The position numbers were made by a program, and so were the translations under genes. DNA of 23,019 nucleotides. Source: an uncultured Clostridia bacterium (lineage in GTDB: Bacteria > Bacillota > Clostridia > Oscillospirales > Oscillospiraceae). Under the pieces are notes generated by a model. That model saw nothing but the letters and a program-made list of their open reading frames with translations. It made no database searches and had not been told where the DNA came from. Positions within the stretch are counted from its first letter, which is position 1; each line of letters starts with the position of its first letter. The DNA lies in NCBI GenBank assembly GCA_945946745.1, contig CAMEWZ010000006.1:1-23019 (forward strand). The letters are read 5' to 3'. Positions 15,534-22,908 of this stretch are shown here, one piece after another.

Positions 15534-16872
15534 GGCGCATGTTCTCCTTTCGGCAGGCTTCATAAAAATTCCGGGCAAAGTCCGGATTGGCATAGAAATG
15601 GAAATGGGGAAATCCCGCGTATAGCCGCTGGTTGGCAACCACACAGGGCCAACTCCTGCCGCTTTCCTTCCGGGCGGTGAAGTCCTTTCCTGTCTCGGTA
15701 CAGTCCCAGCGGTGGAATTCGTGCCCGGGAATAAAGCTGCCCGCTTTTCCCAGCAGGTTGTCTGTCTGTGCCGTCAGCGTCACATAGCCAAACCGGGTCA
15801 GCTTTCCGGTGTCGTAGCATTCCCCGGGCAAAAAGCCCACCATGGGCATTCCGGCGATGGCCTCCGTCAGATACATAAACCCGCCGCATTCGGCGATGCA
15901 GGGCAATCCCCGGCAGAGGGCTGCCCGAAGGGAAGCGCGCATTCCGGTGTTTTCGCTGAGCTGCCTGGTGTAAAGCTCCGGATATCCACCGCCAAGATAC
16001 AGCCCGTCCAGATTTTCCGGCAGTGTTGTATCCTCCAGAGGGCTGAATTCCACGATCTCCCCGCCCATCTCCCGGAGGGCGTCCAAATTGTCCCCATAGT
16101 AGAAGCAGAACGCCTTGTCCCTGGCCACGCCGATTCGCGCCCTTCCCCGACTGGGAAAGGAGACTTCCCGGCAGGAAACCGGCGGCGCCGTTTTCGCCAG
16201 GGCCAGCAGTCCGTTTAAATCCAGGGTTTTCTCCGCTTGGCGGGCCAGGCGCTGCATCTTCTCCCGCAGTCCGGCCACCTCACTGGCGGTAACCAGCCCC
16301 AAGTGGCGGCTTTCCAGGCGGCACTGCGGCATCGGGGGCAAAAAGCCCAGCGCCTGCAAGCCCAGCCGCTCCCGGATGGCCTTCGCCAGGCCGGGATAGG
16401 TCATGGGGCTGCATTGGTTCAGAATCACACCCCGGATCCAGTTCTCGGGCTGATAGCGGAAAAAGCCCTGGATCACCGCCAGAATGGACTGGGCCGCTCC
16501 GGCGGCATTGACCACCAGCACCGCAGGGCTGGCCGTCAATACTGCCGTCTCGTAGCTGCTGGCCCGGCTGGAATCCAAAGCCAAGCCGTCATAGTAGCCC
16601 ATAACCCCCTCCAGTACGCTGACATCACAGCCGGCAGCATTTTTCGCCAGCAGATACCGCAGCGTGTTCTCCGGAAAGAAAAAGCTGTCCAGGTTGGCGC
16701 TTTTGGCCCCGATGATCCGGCTGTGGAACATGGGGTCGATATAATCCGGGCCGCATTTGAAAGCGCCCACCTTCAGCCCCCGATCCGTCAGCGCCTGTAG
16801 CACCGCGCAGGTGACGGTGGTTTTTCCGCAGCCGCTATTGGTTCCCGCCAGCAGCACTCTGGGTACGTTCAT
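15502..16872 (-). CDS. cbiA: Cobyrinic acid a,c-diamide synthase
   Basis: ATP- and glutamine-dependent amidation of the a and c acetate side chains of cobyrinic acid; cytoplasmic. 456 residues. The N-terminal P-loop domain begins VLLAGTNSGCGKTTVT, followed by FKCGPDYIDPMFH and VLEGVMGYYDG. The C-terminal glutaminase-type domain has LGGGYPELY near residue 293, the nucleophile Cys329 in IAECGGFMYL, and the AGFPHFHFYANP histidines near residues 423-425. The start at 16872 has AAAGGAG 8 nt upstream; an in-frame GTG at 16890 is less likely. It lies 14 bp after the ATPase gene and is the first cytoplasmic corrin enzyme in the operon. Confidence 0.95.
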   Translation of the reverse strand: MNVPRVLLAGTNSGCGKTTVTCAVLQALTDRGLKVGAFKCGPDYIDPMFHSRIIGAKSANLDSFFFPENTLRYLLAKNAAGCDVSVLEGVMGYYDGLALDSSRASSYETAVLTASPAVLVVNAAGAAQSILAVIQGFFRYQPENWIRGVILNQCSPMTYPGLAKAIRERLGLQALGFLPPMPQCRLESRHLGLVTASEVAGLREKMQRLARQAEKTLDLNGLLALAKTAPPVSCREVSFPSRGRARIGVARDKAFCFYYGDNLDALREMGGEIVEFSPLEDTTLPENLDGLYLGGGYPELYTRQLSENTGMRASLRAALCRGLPCIAECGGFMYLTEAIAGMPMVGFLPGECYDTGKLTRFGYVTLTAQTDNLLGKAGSFIPGHEFHRWDCTETGKDFTARKESGRSWPCVVANQRLYAGFPHFHFYANPDFARNFYEACRKENMRHAGNHQTCGD

Positions 16873-16886
16873 CGGCCCATCTCCTT

Positions 16887-17990
16887 TCACAGCTTCTCCG
16901 TCACCGGAATGCCCCGTTCCCGGGCCAGGCGCAGCAGTTCTCCATTCAGCCGGTTTAAGCTGCCAACCGGGGTTCCCCCGTCCACCACATGGCGGCAGGA
17001 CAGCAGCAGCGCCGCGGCCTCCTCAAAAGCCCGGCGAGGCATTTCCTCAAAGGCAGGCGCCGTAACCACATGCGCGCTCAACTCCCGGGCGATCTGGGTA
17101 TCCACATCGTTTTCAAACAATATCCCCGTGGCAAAGGGAATCCGCTGCTTTTGCAGATGCCGGTAAACCGGCGCGCCGAAGCCAGCTCCCGCTATGACGA
17201 ACACCTCCGGTTCTCCTTGAGGCCGGGACAGCTCCACGCTGCCAAACAGCGGATTGTACGCTCCGGTTTCCATATCATACAGCTTTTCCACGATGTGCTT
17301 TTCCACAATATCCTCCGGCTTTCCGTAGGCGTAAATGGTCTCTCCCTTGACGCACAGCAGGTAATCCGACACCTTCATGGCAAGGTCAATCTCATGCAAA
17401 GACAGCACCACCGTCGTCCCCTGTTCCCGGGCCATATCCCGCAGCACATCCAGCAGCTCGATTTTATGGCGGATGTCCAGATATGCCGTCGGCTCATCCA
17501 GAACGAGAAGCTCCGGCTCCTGGCAAATGGCCCGGGCCAGCAGAACCCGCTGCCGCTGGCCATCGGACAGGGTCGCAAAGGCCCTTAGGGCCAAATCCTG
17601 GGCGTGTACCCGCTCCATGGCCCTCCGGACGATTTCCTTGTCCTCCGGCGTCAGCTTTCCCATCAGATTGGTGTAAGGGTAGCGGCCCATAGCCACCACC
17701 TCGGCGCAGGTCATCAGTTCCGGGCGCACCCGGTCGGTAAGAACCACCGCCACAGACTTTGCCATCTGCTTGGCCGGCCAGGAGGCAAGATCGTTGCTGC
17801 CAACGGTCACGCTGCCCCGGATGAGTGCCAGCTGCCGGGTGATGGATTTTAAAATGGTGGACTTGCCCGCGCCGTTGGGGCCGATCAACGTCAAAATTTT
17901 CCCCTTCTCCAAGGATAAGCTGATATCCCGGATCAAGGCCTGGCCATTGTAGCCCACCGCCATATGCTCGGTTTTGAAAAACGCGTCCAT
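16887..17990 (-). CDS. ABC transporter ATPase (FecE/BtuD family) with extra C-terminal domain
   Basis: Energises the importer encoded with the permease and binding lipoprotein upstream. 367 residues, whereas plain FecE/BtuD ATPases have about 255. The ATPase part shows Walker A GPNGAGKS (37-44), signature LSDGQ (141-145), Walker B LLVLDEP (161-167) and the H-loop H199 in LSLHEIDLA. Residues ~258-367 form an additional alpha/beta-looking domain starting EVFVIAGAGFGAPVYRHLQ and containing HVVDGGTPVGSLNRLNGE; I recall similar tails on some clostridial and archaeal siderophore/B12-type ATPases, but not their function. ATG at 17990 is 1 bp past the permease stop, with AGGAGG 9 nt upstream inside the permease gene. 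Confidence 0.9.
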   Translation of the reverse strand: MDAFFKTEHMAVGYNGQALIRDISLSLEKGKILTLIGPNGAGKSTILKSITRQLALIRGSVTVGSNDLASWPAKQMAKSVAVVLTDRVRPELMTCAEVVAMGRYPYTNLMGKLTPEDKEIVRRAMERVHAQDLALRAFATLSDGQRQRVLLARAICQEPELLVLDEPTAYLDIRHKIELLDVLRDMAREQGTTVVLSLHEIDLAMKVSDYLLCVKGETIYAYGKPEDIVEKHIVEKLYDMETGAYNPLFGSVELSRPQGEPEVFVIAGAGFGAPVYRHLQKQRIPFATGILFENDVDTQIARELSAHVVTAPAFEEMPRRAFEEAAALLLSCRHVVDGGTPVGSLNRLNGELLRLARERGIPVTEKL

Positions 17991-17991
17991 A

Positions 17992-19047
17992 TCAGTCTGC
18001 CTCCTGTCTGCGCCGCTTGACCATCATGTAGATCACCACCGGCGCGCCAAAGGCGGAGGTCACCGTGCTGATGGCCAGCTCCGTAGGCGCCAGCGCTGTC
18101 CGGGCGATCAAGTCACAAAACATGCAGAACACGCTGCCGCACAGGAAGGTCGCCGGGATCACCAAAGCGGGCCGGGAGGTTTTCAAAACCGTCCGTGTAA
18201 TGTGGGGCACCGCGATGCCCACGAAGGAAATCGGCCCCGCCAAAGCCGTGACGCAGGCGGACAGGAGGCTGCTCAGCAGAATCAGCAGCACCCGGAAGGG
18301 CCGGATGGCAATCCCCAGGCTCTGGGCGTAGCCCTCTCCCAGGGCATACGCCCCGATGGGCTTGCTCATCAGCCAGACCAGCACCAGGCAGGGCGCGCAC
18401 AGGGCGGACGCCATTTTGACGCTGTCCCAATCCGCGCCGGAAAACGTGCCCATGGACCAGCTTGTCAGATTCACAATGTCCTGCTCATCGGCAAAGGTGA
18501 CGCAAAAATCCGTTACCGCGCTGCAAATATAGCCCACCATAATGCCGATCACCAGCAGCATGGACATATTCTTTACCTTCTGGGAGAACAGCAGCACGAT
18601 GGAGGTAATCATCAGCGAACCGGCAAAGGCAGCGGCAATGAGCATTCCGGCGCCCGCCTGGCGCAGATGCTCCGCCAGGAAAATCACCGTCACCCCCACC
18701 ACCATTTTCGCCCCGGAGGAAATGCCCAGCACGAAAGGCCCGGCAATGGGATTGCGGAAGAAGGTTTGCAGCAAAAGGCCGGATACGGACAGGGCGCCTC
18801 CCAGCACCGCCGCCAGCAGCACTCTGGGCAGCCGGATTCGAAAGAGAATCGTCCCCGCTGTGGAGCTGTCAAACTGCCGGTGAACCGCCCCGTTCCAGAG
18901 CATCCGCAGGATCTGGCCCACCGGAATCTCCACAGAGCCGGTATTCACGTTCAACACCAGGCACCACAGCAGCAGCGCCAGCAGCACCAGCAGTACCAGC
19001 GTAAACCGGGCCAAACTGCCAAACATATCGTCCGTCTTGTTCATCAT
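17992..19047 (-). CDS. ABC transporter permease, FecCD/BtuC family
   Basis: Integral membrane channel of an importer for a metal chelate or tetrapyrrole. 351 residues with about ten hydrophobic spans. Family motifs: RIRLPRVLLAAVLGGALSVS, GLLLQTFFRNPIAGPFVLG, ISSGAKMVVG, and the cytoplasmic coupling segment LAGPISFVGIAVPHITR. The C-terminus is basic (VKRRRQEAD). It lies between the binding lipoprotein (10-bp gap) and the ATPase (1-bp gap). The start is the ATG at 19047 or the adjacent one at 19044; AAAGG lies just upstream. The substrate cannot be read from the sequence. Placement under a B12 riboswitch and next to cbiK favours a corrinoid, a precursor or cobalt chelate over an iron siderophore. 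Confidence 0.93.
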   Translation of the reverse strand: MMNKTDDMFGSLARFTLVLLVLLALLLWCLVLNVNTGSVEIPVGQILRMLWNGAVHRQFDSSTAGTILFRIRLPRVLLAAVLGGALSVSGLLLQTFFRNPIAGPFVLGISSGAKMVVGVTVIFLAEHLRQAGAGMLIAAAFAGSLMITSIVLLFSQKVKNMSMLLVIGIMVGYICSAVTDFCVTFADEQDIVNLTSWSMGTFSGADWDSVKMASALCAPCLVLVWLMSKPIGAYALGEGYAQSLGIAIRPFRVLLILLSSLLSACVTALAGPISFVGIAVPHITRTVLKTSRPALVIPATFLCGSVFCMFCDLIARTALAPTELAISTVTSAFGAPVVIYMMVKRRRQEAD

Positions 19048-19057
19048 TTCTGCCTTT

Positions 19058-20185
19058 CTATTTCAGCCGGTACAGAAAATCCAGTTCCAGACTGTCCGGC
19101 TCTCGGGTGGTGAACACCTGGTGGAATTCCTTTGTCATCTGCCCCAGCTGCAAAATTTCCTGATACATATTCTGGCTGGTGCACCACACGTCTCCAGTCT
19201 GTACCGCCTTGAACTGTTCCAGCAGCGGACACCGCTCCAGCAGCTGGGCTAAGCTCTCCACCTGGCCGCTGATGGCGCTGTTGTAGATGACCACATCCGC
19301 ATCCTTCGCCGCGGCAAAGAAGGTCTCCATCTCCAGATTCACGGTGGAGGTGGATTTTTCCGGGTCTCCCAGGTCATGGAAAATATACTCGCCCCCGGCC
19401 AGCTCGATCATTTTGCTGACATAATCACCGCTTTTGCGCACAACCGCGCTGCCTGTGGAGCTGATGTAGAAAAACGCCACGGTTTTTCCCGTGGGTTCTC
19501 CTGCGGCGGCTTCCTCCATATATTTCACCTGCCGGTCAAACAGGGCCTGGGCCTTCTCCTCCTCGTTCAGCAAAGCACCGTAAAGCTTGATCCATTCCGT
19601 GCGGCCCAAAGGATGGCTTTCATGGCTGGCCTGGTCAATCAGCACCGGGATTCCCAGCTCTTCCAGCTTTTCCTTCACGCCGGAGGCATGGCCGATCATG
19701 GTGGATTCTACCGCCAAAGAACAATGTTCTTCCAAAATCCGCTCATAGTCCGGCTCGCTGTATTTCCCGGCGTAGAGCATACTGCCGTTTTCCATGGCCC
19801 TTCGGGCACTGTCAATGTACCAGCCCTCTGCCTTCGTGCCGGACAGGCGGATGGCATCCGCCCGTCCCAGGCCGTCGAACAGGCACATAGCCGCCGTGGC
19901 CGCCAGATAGATATTTTCAATGGGCTGGTACAATGGCACAATGTCCCCGGCGATGCCCTCCGGCAGCTTGCCGCCCTCCGGGATCACCAGAAAGCGGCTG
20001 CCGTCCGCCAGGGAAATCTGCTTATAGCCGCCTTGGTAGTAATCCACTTGAAATTCGTGGGCGTATTCCAGTTCCATGGTTTTTTCCGGCTGCCAGCCGT
20101 TACCAAGCCCCTCCCCCGGATTCCCGGCGGCGCAGCCGCTGAGCACCGTAGCGGCAATAAGGAGCCAGGCGGCCAGACGCTTCAT
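19058..20185 (-). CDS. ABC transporter substrate-binding lipoprotein (class III, FhuD/BtuF-like)
   Basis: Extracytoplasmic receptor that delivers its ligand to the adjacent permease. 375 residues. The lipoprotein signal ends LSGC, with Cys18 as the predicted lipid anchor. The two-lobe fold with a connecting helix is suggested by VESTMIGHASGVKEKLEELG (~159-178), PVLIDQASHESHPLGRTEW (~180-198) and KDADVVIYNSAISGQVESL (~294-312). The start at 20185 (MKRLAAWLL) is 7 nt from AGGAG; the in-frame ATG at 20191 overlaps the upstream stop but is too close to that site. Two His residues near 189-191 and other exposed His/Cys residues could bind a metal or metal chelate, but the ligand is unknown. Confidence 0.88.
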   Translation of the reverse strand: MKRLAAWLLIAATVLSGCAAGNPGEGLGNGWQPEKTMELEYAHEFQVDYYQGGYKQISLADGSRFLVIPEGGKLPEGIAGDIVPLYQPIENIYLAATAAMCLFDGLGRADAIRLSGTKAEGWYIDSARRAMENGSMLYAGKYSEPDYERILEEHCSLAVESTMIGHASGVKEKLEELGIPVLIDQASHESHPLGRTEWIKLYGALLNEEEKAQALFDRQVKYMEEAAAGEPTGKTVAFFYISSTGSAVVRKSGDYVSKMIELAGGEYIFHDLGDPEKSTSTVNLEMETFFAAAKDADVVIYNSAISGQVESLAQLLERCPLLEQFKAVQTGDVWCTSQNMYQEILQLGQMTKEFHQVFTTREPDSLELDFLYRLK

Positions 20186-20187
20186 GG

Positions 20188-21048
20188 TCATTCTCCTTCC
20201 GGACGCAGGGAAGCGCCGTCCAGATACAGCGTATAATCCACCAGATGGGGCTGGCTCATGGCCACGGTGGAGGCGCTGACCGCCATCTTCTGTCCCAGTA
20301 CCACCGGGATTTGGAAGGTGGAATTCCCGCTTTCCTGGATGGGATCGTACTGAACGCCATCCACAAGCATGTATTCATAGTTGGGGCTGCTCCACACGAT
20401 GGTGGCCAGGATGGTCTTTCCATCGGACACCAGCTGGGCAGGGGATTCCACCGTAGCCCGTCCGGATCCGCCCTCCAGGGCCACCGCGCAGGTGTAGCTG
20501 CCCTCCTGGGGCACCGGGTTCCGGACGCTGACCCTGTGGTCATACCAGACGCCCTTTTTGCCCAGAATGGCCAGGTCAAACTCCTGACCCACCGCCGCCA
20601 CAGGCACGTCAAAACCATTGACCTCGTCGCTTAAGCCGTCACTGTAGGTCACCGTGTCCAAGGTATGCTCCAGCCAGACGGCTCCGTCCTGCTGGGCCTG
20701 CTCCGCGGTACCAACGAACAGATTGACGATATTGGTGGAAGCCAGGCTCACATGCAGCGTCATCTGGCCGTCACGGACGGTCAGTGTGCCCTTGCCGTCA
20801 CAGGCTTCATTGGCGTGGAACATACTGCTGTCTGTCTCAAAGTCCGCCAGGTACACCCCGTCCGCCAGGGCGATCCCCGCCGCCTGCTCCGTCAGCTCCG
20901 GTTCCGTAGCCGGTGTGGTTTCCTCGGTTGCCAGTGTGGTTTCCACCATCGCCGCCGTGGTTTCCGGCGCAGCGTTCTGGCCGGCTCCGCAGCCGGTCAG
21001 CAGCAGAAGCCCCAGCAGCAGCCAAATCCCATTTTTGAATCTTTTCAT
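20188..21048 (-). CDS. Two-repeat lipoprotein of unknown function, possible tetrapyrrole/metal binder
   Basis: 286 residues. The lipobox is LLTGC (Cys20), followed by a Thr/Glu/Ala-rich spacer to ~residue 58. The rest is two related beta-rich repeats, ~60-177 and ~181-286. Each opens with a Gly-x-Tyr element (ADGVYLADF; QEGSYTCAV), continues with a TLTVRDG- or LVSDGKT-like strand, then a proline strand (GFDVPVAAVG; TFQIPVVLG), and ends with YDHRVSV or VDYTLYL. I recall such domains beside iron/heme-type transporters in gut Clostridia, loosely NEAT-like, but I cannot assign a family. Candidate ligands are M76 and H78 in SSMFHANEACDG. ATG at 21048 has AGGAGG 8 nt upstream. It lies between cbiK and the ABC receptor, so a ligand-presenting role outside the cell is inferred. 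Confidence 0.75.
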   Translation of the reverse strand: MKRFKNGIWLLLGLLLLTGCGAGQNAAPETTAAMVETTLATEETTPATEPELTEQAAGIALADGVYLADFETDSSMFHANEACDGKGTLTVRDGQMTLHVSLASTNIVNLFVGTAEQAQQDGAVWLEHTLDTVTYSDGLSDEVNGFDVPVAAVGQEFDLAILGKKGVWYDHRVSVRNPVPQEGSYTCAVALEGGSGRATVESPAQLVSDGKTILATIVWSSPNYEYMLVDGVQYDPIQESGNSTFQIPVVLGQKMAVSASTVAMSQPHLVDYTLYLDGASLRPEGE

Positions 21049-21078
21049 GTTCCGTCCCTCCTAATTTTGATGCCGAAG

Positions 21079-21104
21079 TGCCCGGAGGCCTGCGCCCCCG
21101 GGCA
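21079..21104 (-). other. Hairpin in the cbiK / lipoprotein intergenic gap
   Basis: Perfect 7-bp stem TGCCCGG/CCGGGCA with a 12-nt GC-rich loop, 15 nt past the cbiK stop on the minus strand. No T tract follows, so it is not a typical intrinsic terminator. It could act as an mRNA-stabilising or processing element that sets cbiK apart from the downstream genes. Confidence 0.4.
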
Positions 21105-21119
21105 AACGGGTTATTCTTC

Positions 21120-22346
21120 TTATCCTTCGTTCAGCGCTGTCTGGGTGTGGGCCACATAGAGCGCCTGCACGGCCTCGATGCTGCCCAAGCCGGAAATCTG
21201 GGTATCAATCTTGTCGAAGCACCCGGCTGCCGCAAACATGCTCTTCCAGGAGTCCTCCTCGTCTCCGGCCATGTCGTTGTTGGCATGGTCACCGGCGACC
21301 ACCATCAGCGGCCGCAGCACCACATTCTTGTAGCCCGCCGCCTTCACCGCCTCGATAACGGCCTCGCAGGAGGTTTCCTCCGGCTCGCCCTCCACCGTGC
21401 CGACAAACACATTGTCATAGCCCAGCTGATGCATCTGGGTCTGCATCTGGCTGTAGGTCACCTTTGCCACATGGGCGGTGCCGTGGCCCATCAGCACGAA
21501 GGCGGTTCCCTCTGCCGCTGCGGCTGCCGCATCCGCGAAGCCGCCGTCCGCCGCGGTATCCGCTACGACCGCCTTGGCCACAGCCTCCTTGTCCGCGTTG
21601 ATCACCGTAGCATCACTGCCCACCTCGCCCAGAAGCGGTTCGGCTACCAAAACGGACTCAAACTTGTCCGCCACCGCCTCGATGGCGTCCATCATTTCGT
21701 CATACTCCGCGCCGTGCATCAGATGGGTAGGCTGCACCACCAGCTGCTTGACGCCGTTGGCGATGGCGCGCTCCAGCGCCTGCTCCATGTTGTCAATAAC
21801 CTCGCCATCCCGGGCCTGGATATGATTGATGATGATCTGGGCGGTAAAGGCCCGGCGCACAGACCAATCCGGGAACGCCTCTTGAATGGCGTCCTCAATG
21901 CTCTTGATATCCGCTACCCGGCTGTCATTGAACGAGGTGCCAAAGCTGACCACCAGGATCTCCTTTTCGCCGATCCCATCGGCGTTTCGGGGATCGTCCA
22001 GGGAAGCATCCCCGGTATCCCGGCCAAAATAATCCGGATCGGCGTTCTCGCCCTCCACCAGTTCCTTCTGCTCGTCTGTCAAAGCGTCCCATGCCTCCTT
22101 TGCAGCTTGACACTGCGCATCGGTATCATCGGTTCTCTGTTGCACATAGATGGCATCAATCAGCGCCGCCACGGCATCCGCCGCAGCCTGGTCGTCCACG
22201 ACAGTCTCCGTAGCCGGGACGGTCGCCGGGGCAGTCTCCGCCTTGGGTGCCGCCGTGGTTTCCGTTTTGGCAGCCGTTCCGCCGCAGGCGCTCAGCAGCA
22301 TGACCGCAACCAGCAAAAGGGCGATCATTCCGTTCACTTGTTTCAT
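21120..22346 (-). CDS. cbiK: Exported lipoprotein sirohydrochlorin cobaltochelatase
   Basis: CbiK inserts cobalt into sirohydrochlorin, opening the anaerobic B12 pathway. 408 residues, much longer than the ~260 of cytoplasmic CbiK. Residues 1-21 form a lipoprotein signal (LLSAC, Cys21), followed by an Ala/Thr/Pro spacer and a helical segment ~52-100 ending in DALTDEQKELVEG, as in FIVAR-type surface modules. The chelatase domain starts at ~128 (EILVVSFGTSFNDSR). It keeps VQPTHLMHGAEYD (~204-216), H288 and H292 in MGHGTAHVA, TVEGEP (317-322) and H354 in GDHANNDMAGDEEDSW, which include the family's metal-binding histidines, so activity is expected. The start at 22346 has AGGAGG 11 nt upstream. 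The lipobox places it outside the membrane, like the periplasmic Desulfovibrio CbiK. First gene after the riboswitch. The true substrate outside the cell (sirohydrochlorin, or heme removal) is open. Confidence 0.92.
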   Translation of the reverse strand: MKQVNGMIALLLVAVMLLSACGGTAAKTETTAAPKAETAPATVPATETVVDDQAAADAVAALIDAIYVQQRTDDTDAQCQAAKEAWDALTDEQKELVEGENADPDYFGRDTGDASLDDPRNADGIGEKEILVVSFGTSFNDSRVADIKSIEDAIQEAFPDWSVRRAFTAQIIINHIQARDGEVIDNMEQALERAIANGVKQLVVQPTHLMHGAEYDEMMDAIEAVADKFESVLVAEPLLGEVGSDATVINADKEAVAKAVVADTAADGGFADAAAAAAEGTAFVLMGHGTAHVAKVTYSQMQTQMHQLGYDNVFVGTVEGEPEETSCEAVIEAVKAAGYKNVVLRPLMVVAGDHANNDMAGDEEDSWKSMFAAAGCFDKIDTQISGLGSIEAVQALYVAHTQTALNEG

Positions 22347-22462
22347 ACAGTAATATTCCTCCTTGCGTATCCTTCGCAAAACATAACAATTTCATTTTAT
22401 TTTCATGCCATTTCGGGCGGTACCAGCCGTCAATCCGCATAAAAACCAAGAAGGGGAGAATT

Positions 22463-22499
22463 CCCGGATACCGCCGGTCTGTCAGCGCCGGTATCCGGG
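22463..22499 (-). other. Strong hairpin in the cbiK leader
   Basis: Perfect 11-bp inverted repeat CCCGGATACCG/CGGTATCCGGG with a 15-nt loop, about 115 nt upstream of the cbiK start. On the minus strand it is followed by a pyrimidine-rich stretch and then five Ts about 15 nt later, so it is at best an atypical terminator. It may be a second regulatory or stabilising structure. Confidence 0.45.
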
Positions 22500-22575
22500 T
22501 ATTCCGTTTTCCATCGGAAAGCCGCCGCATTTCCGGTGGACATACCGCGGCACATGGGCAATCCGCCGCAGCCTT

Positions 22576-22599
22576 CGGGCCGCAAGAGGGAACGGCCCG
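22576..22599 (-). other. Hairpin directly after the leader terminator
   Basis: 7-bp stem CGGGCCG/CGGCCCG with a 10-nt loop, starting 5 nt past the terminator T tract. No T tract of its own. It adds to the dense secondary structure between the riboswitch and cbiK. Confidence 0.35.
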
Positions 22600-22604
22600 G
22601 TATG

Positions 22605-22652
22605 CAAAAACGACCGAAGCAGCCCCTTTCGGGATCCGCTCCGGCCGTTTTT
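22605..22652 (-). terminator. Riboswitch-controlled intrinsic terminator
   Basis: On the minus strand AAAAACGGCCGGAGC... pairs with ...GCTTCGGTCGTTTTT across a GAAA tetraloop, giving a stem of about 20 bp with a few G-T pairs and one small bulge, ending in five Ts. It lies about 58 nt past the aptamer. This is the most likely expression platform: ligand binding would favour termination before cbiK. The opposite strand has the mirrored pattern, so it could also stop rightward transcripts. Confidence 0.75.
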
Positions 22653-22671
22653 CCGTCAGCAAAACACGCCC

Positions 22672-22697
22672 GCCTGTTCCAACGCTCGAAAACAGGC
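22672..22697 (-). other. Hairpin between aptamer and terminator
   Basis: 7-bp stem GCCTGTT/AACAGGC with a 12-nt loop, 12 nt after the aptamer. Its place fits the regulatory hairpin that in cobalamin riboswitches contacts the aptamer by a loop-loop interaction, but I could not show a convincing loop complement. Confidence 0.4.
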
Positions 22698-22709
22698 AGT
22701 CAGCACACA

Positions 22710-22890
22710 TTTCAGCAGGTCTCCTGACTTACGCATCCACAGCCGCCGCACTACCTTCTCAAGATTGCTCCCAATGGCCGACTTTCGTCATGTGCGGGGC
22801 CTCCACGCATACAGTGGCGGCACCGTTCCGGATTCTAACCGGATTCACTATTCTCCGCGGAACCCCGTAGGAATTCCAGCGGCACTGAAA
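22710..22890 (-). promoter_or_regulatory. Cobalamin riboswitch (B12 aptamer)
   Basis: About 181 nt. The closing helix pairs TTTCAG (22890-22885) with CTGAAA (22715-22710). Inside are the conserved core segments GGTTAGAATCCGG and GGTGCCGCCACTGT, and near the 3' end the B12 box AGTCAGGAGACCTGCT (22729-22714). It sits directly downstream of the operon promoter and upstream of a strong terminator, so B12 should repress the whole cbi operon by premature termination. The aptamer class is not resolved here. Confidence 0.93.
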
Positions 22891-22908
22891 CGCTTTTCAA
22901 TTGCCCTT

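Noticed and set aside
21078..22442. 454-codon plus-strand frame opposite cbiK
   Set aside because: It covers exactly the cbiK gene and its leader in antisense, with His/Leu/Gly-rich translation; cbiK motifs on the minus strand are unambiguous.
22156..22710. 184-codon minus-strand frame through the operon leader
   Set aside because: It runs through the terminator and hairpins and enters cbiK in another frame; no ribosome binding site and no known domain. The leader is better explained as structured RNA.
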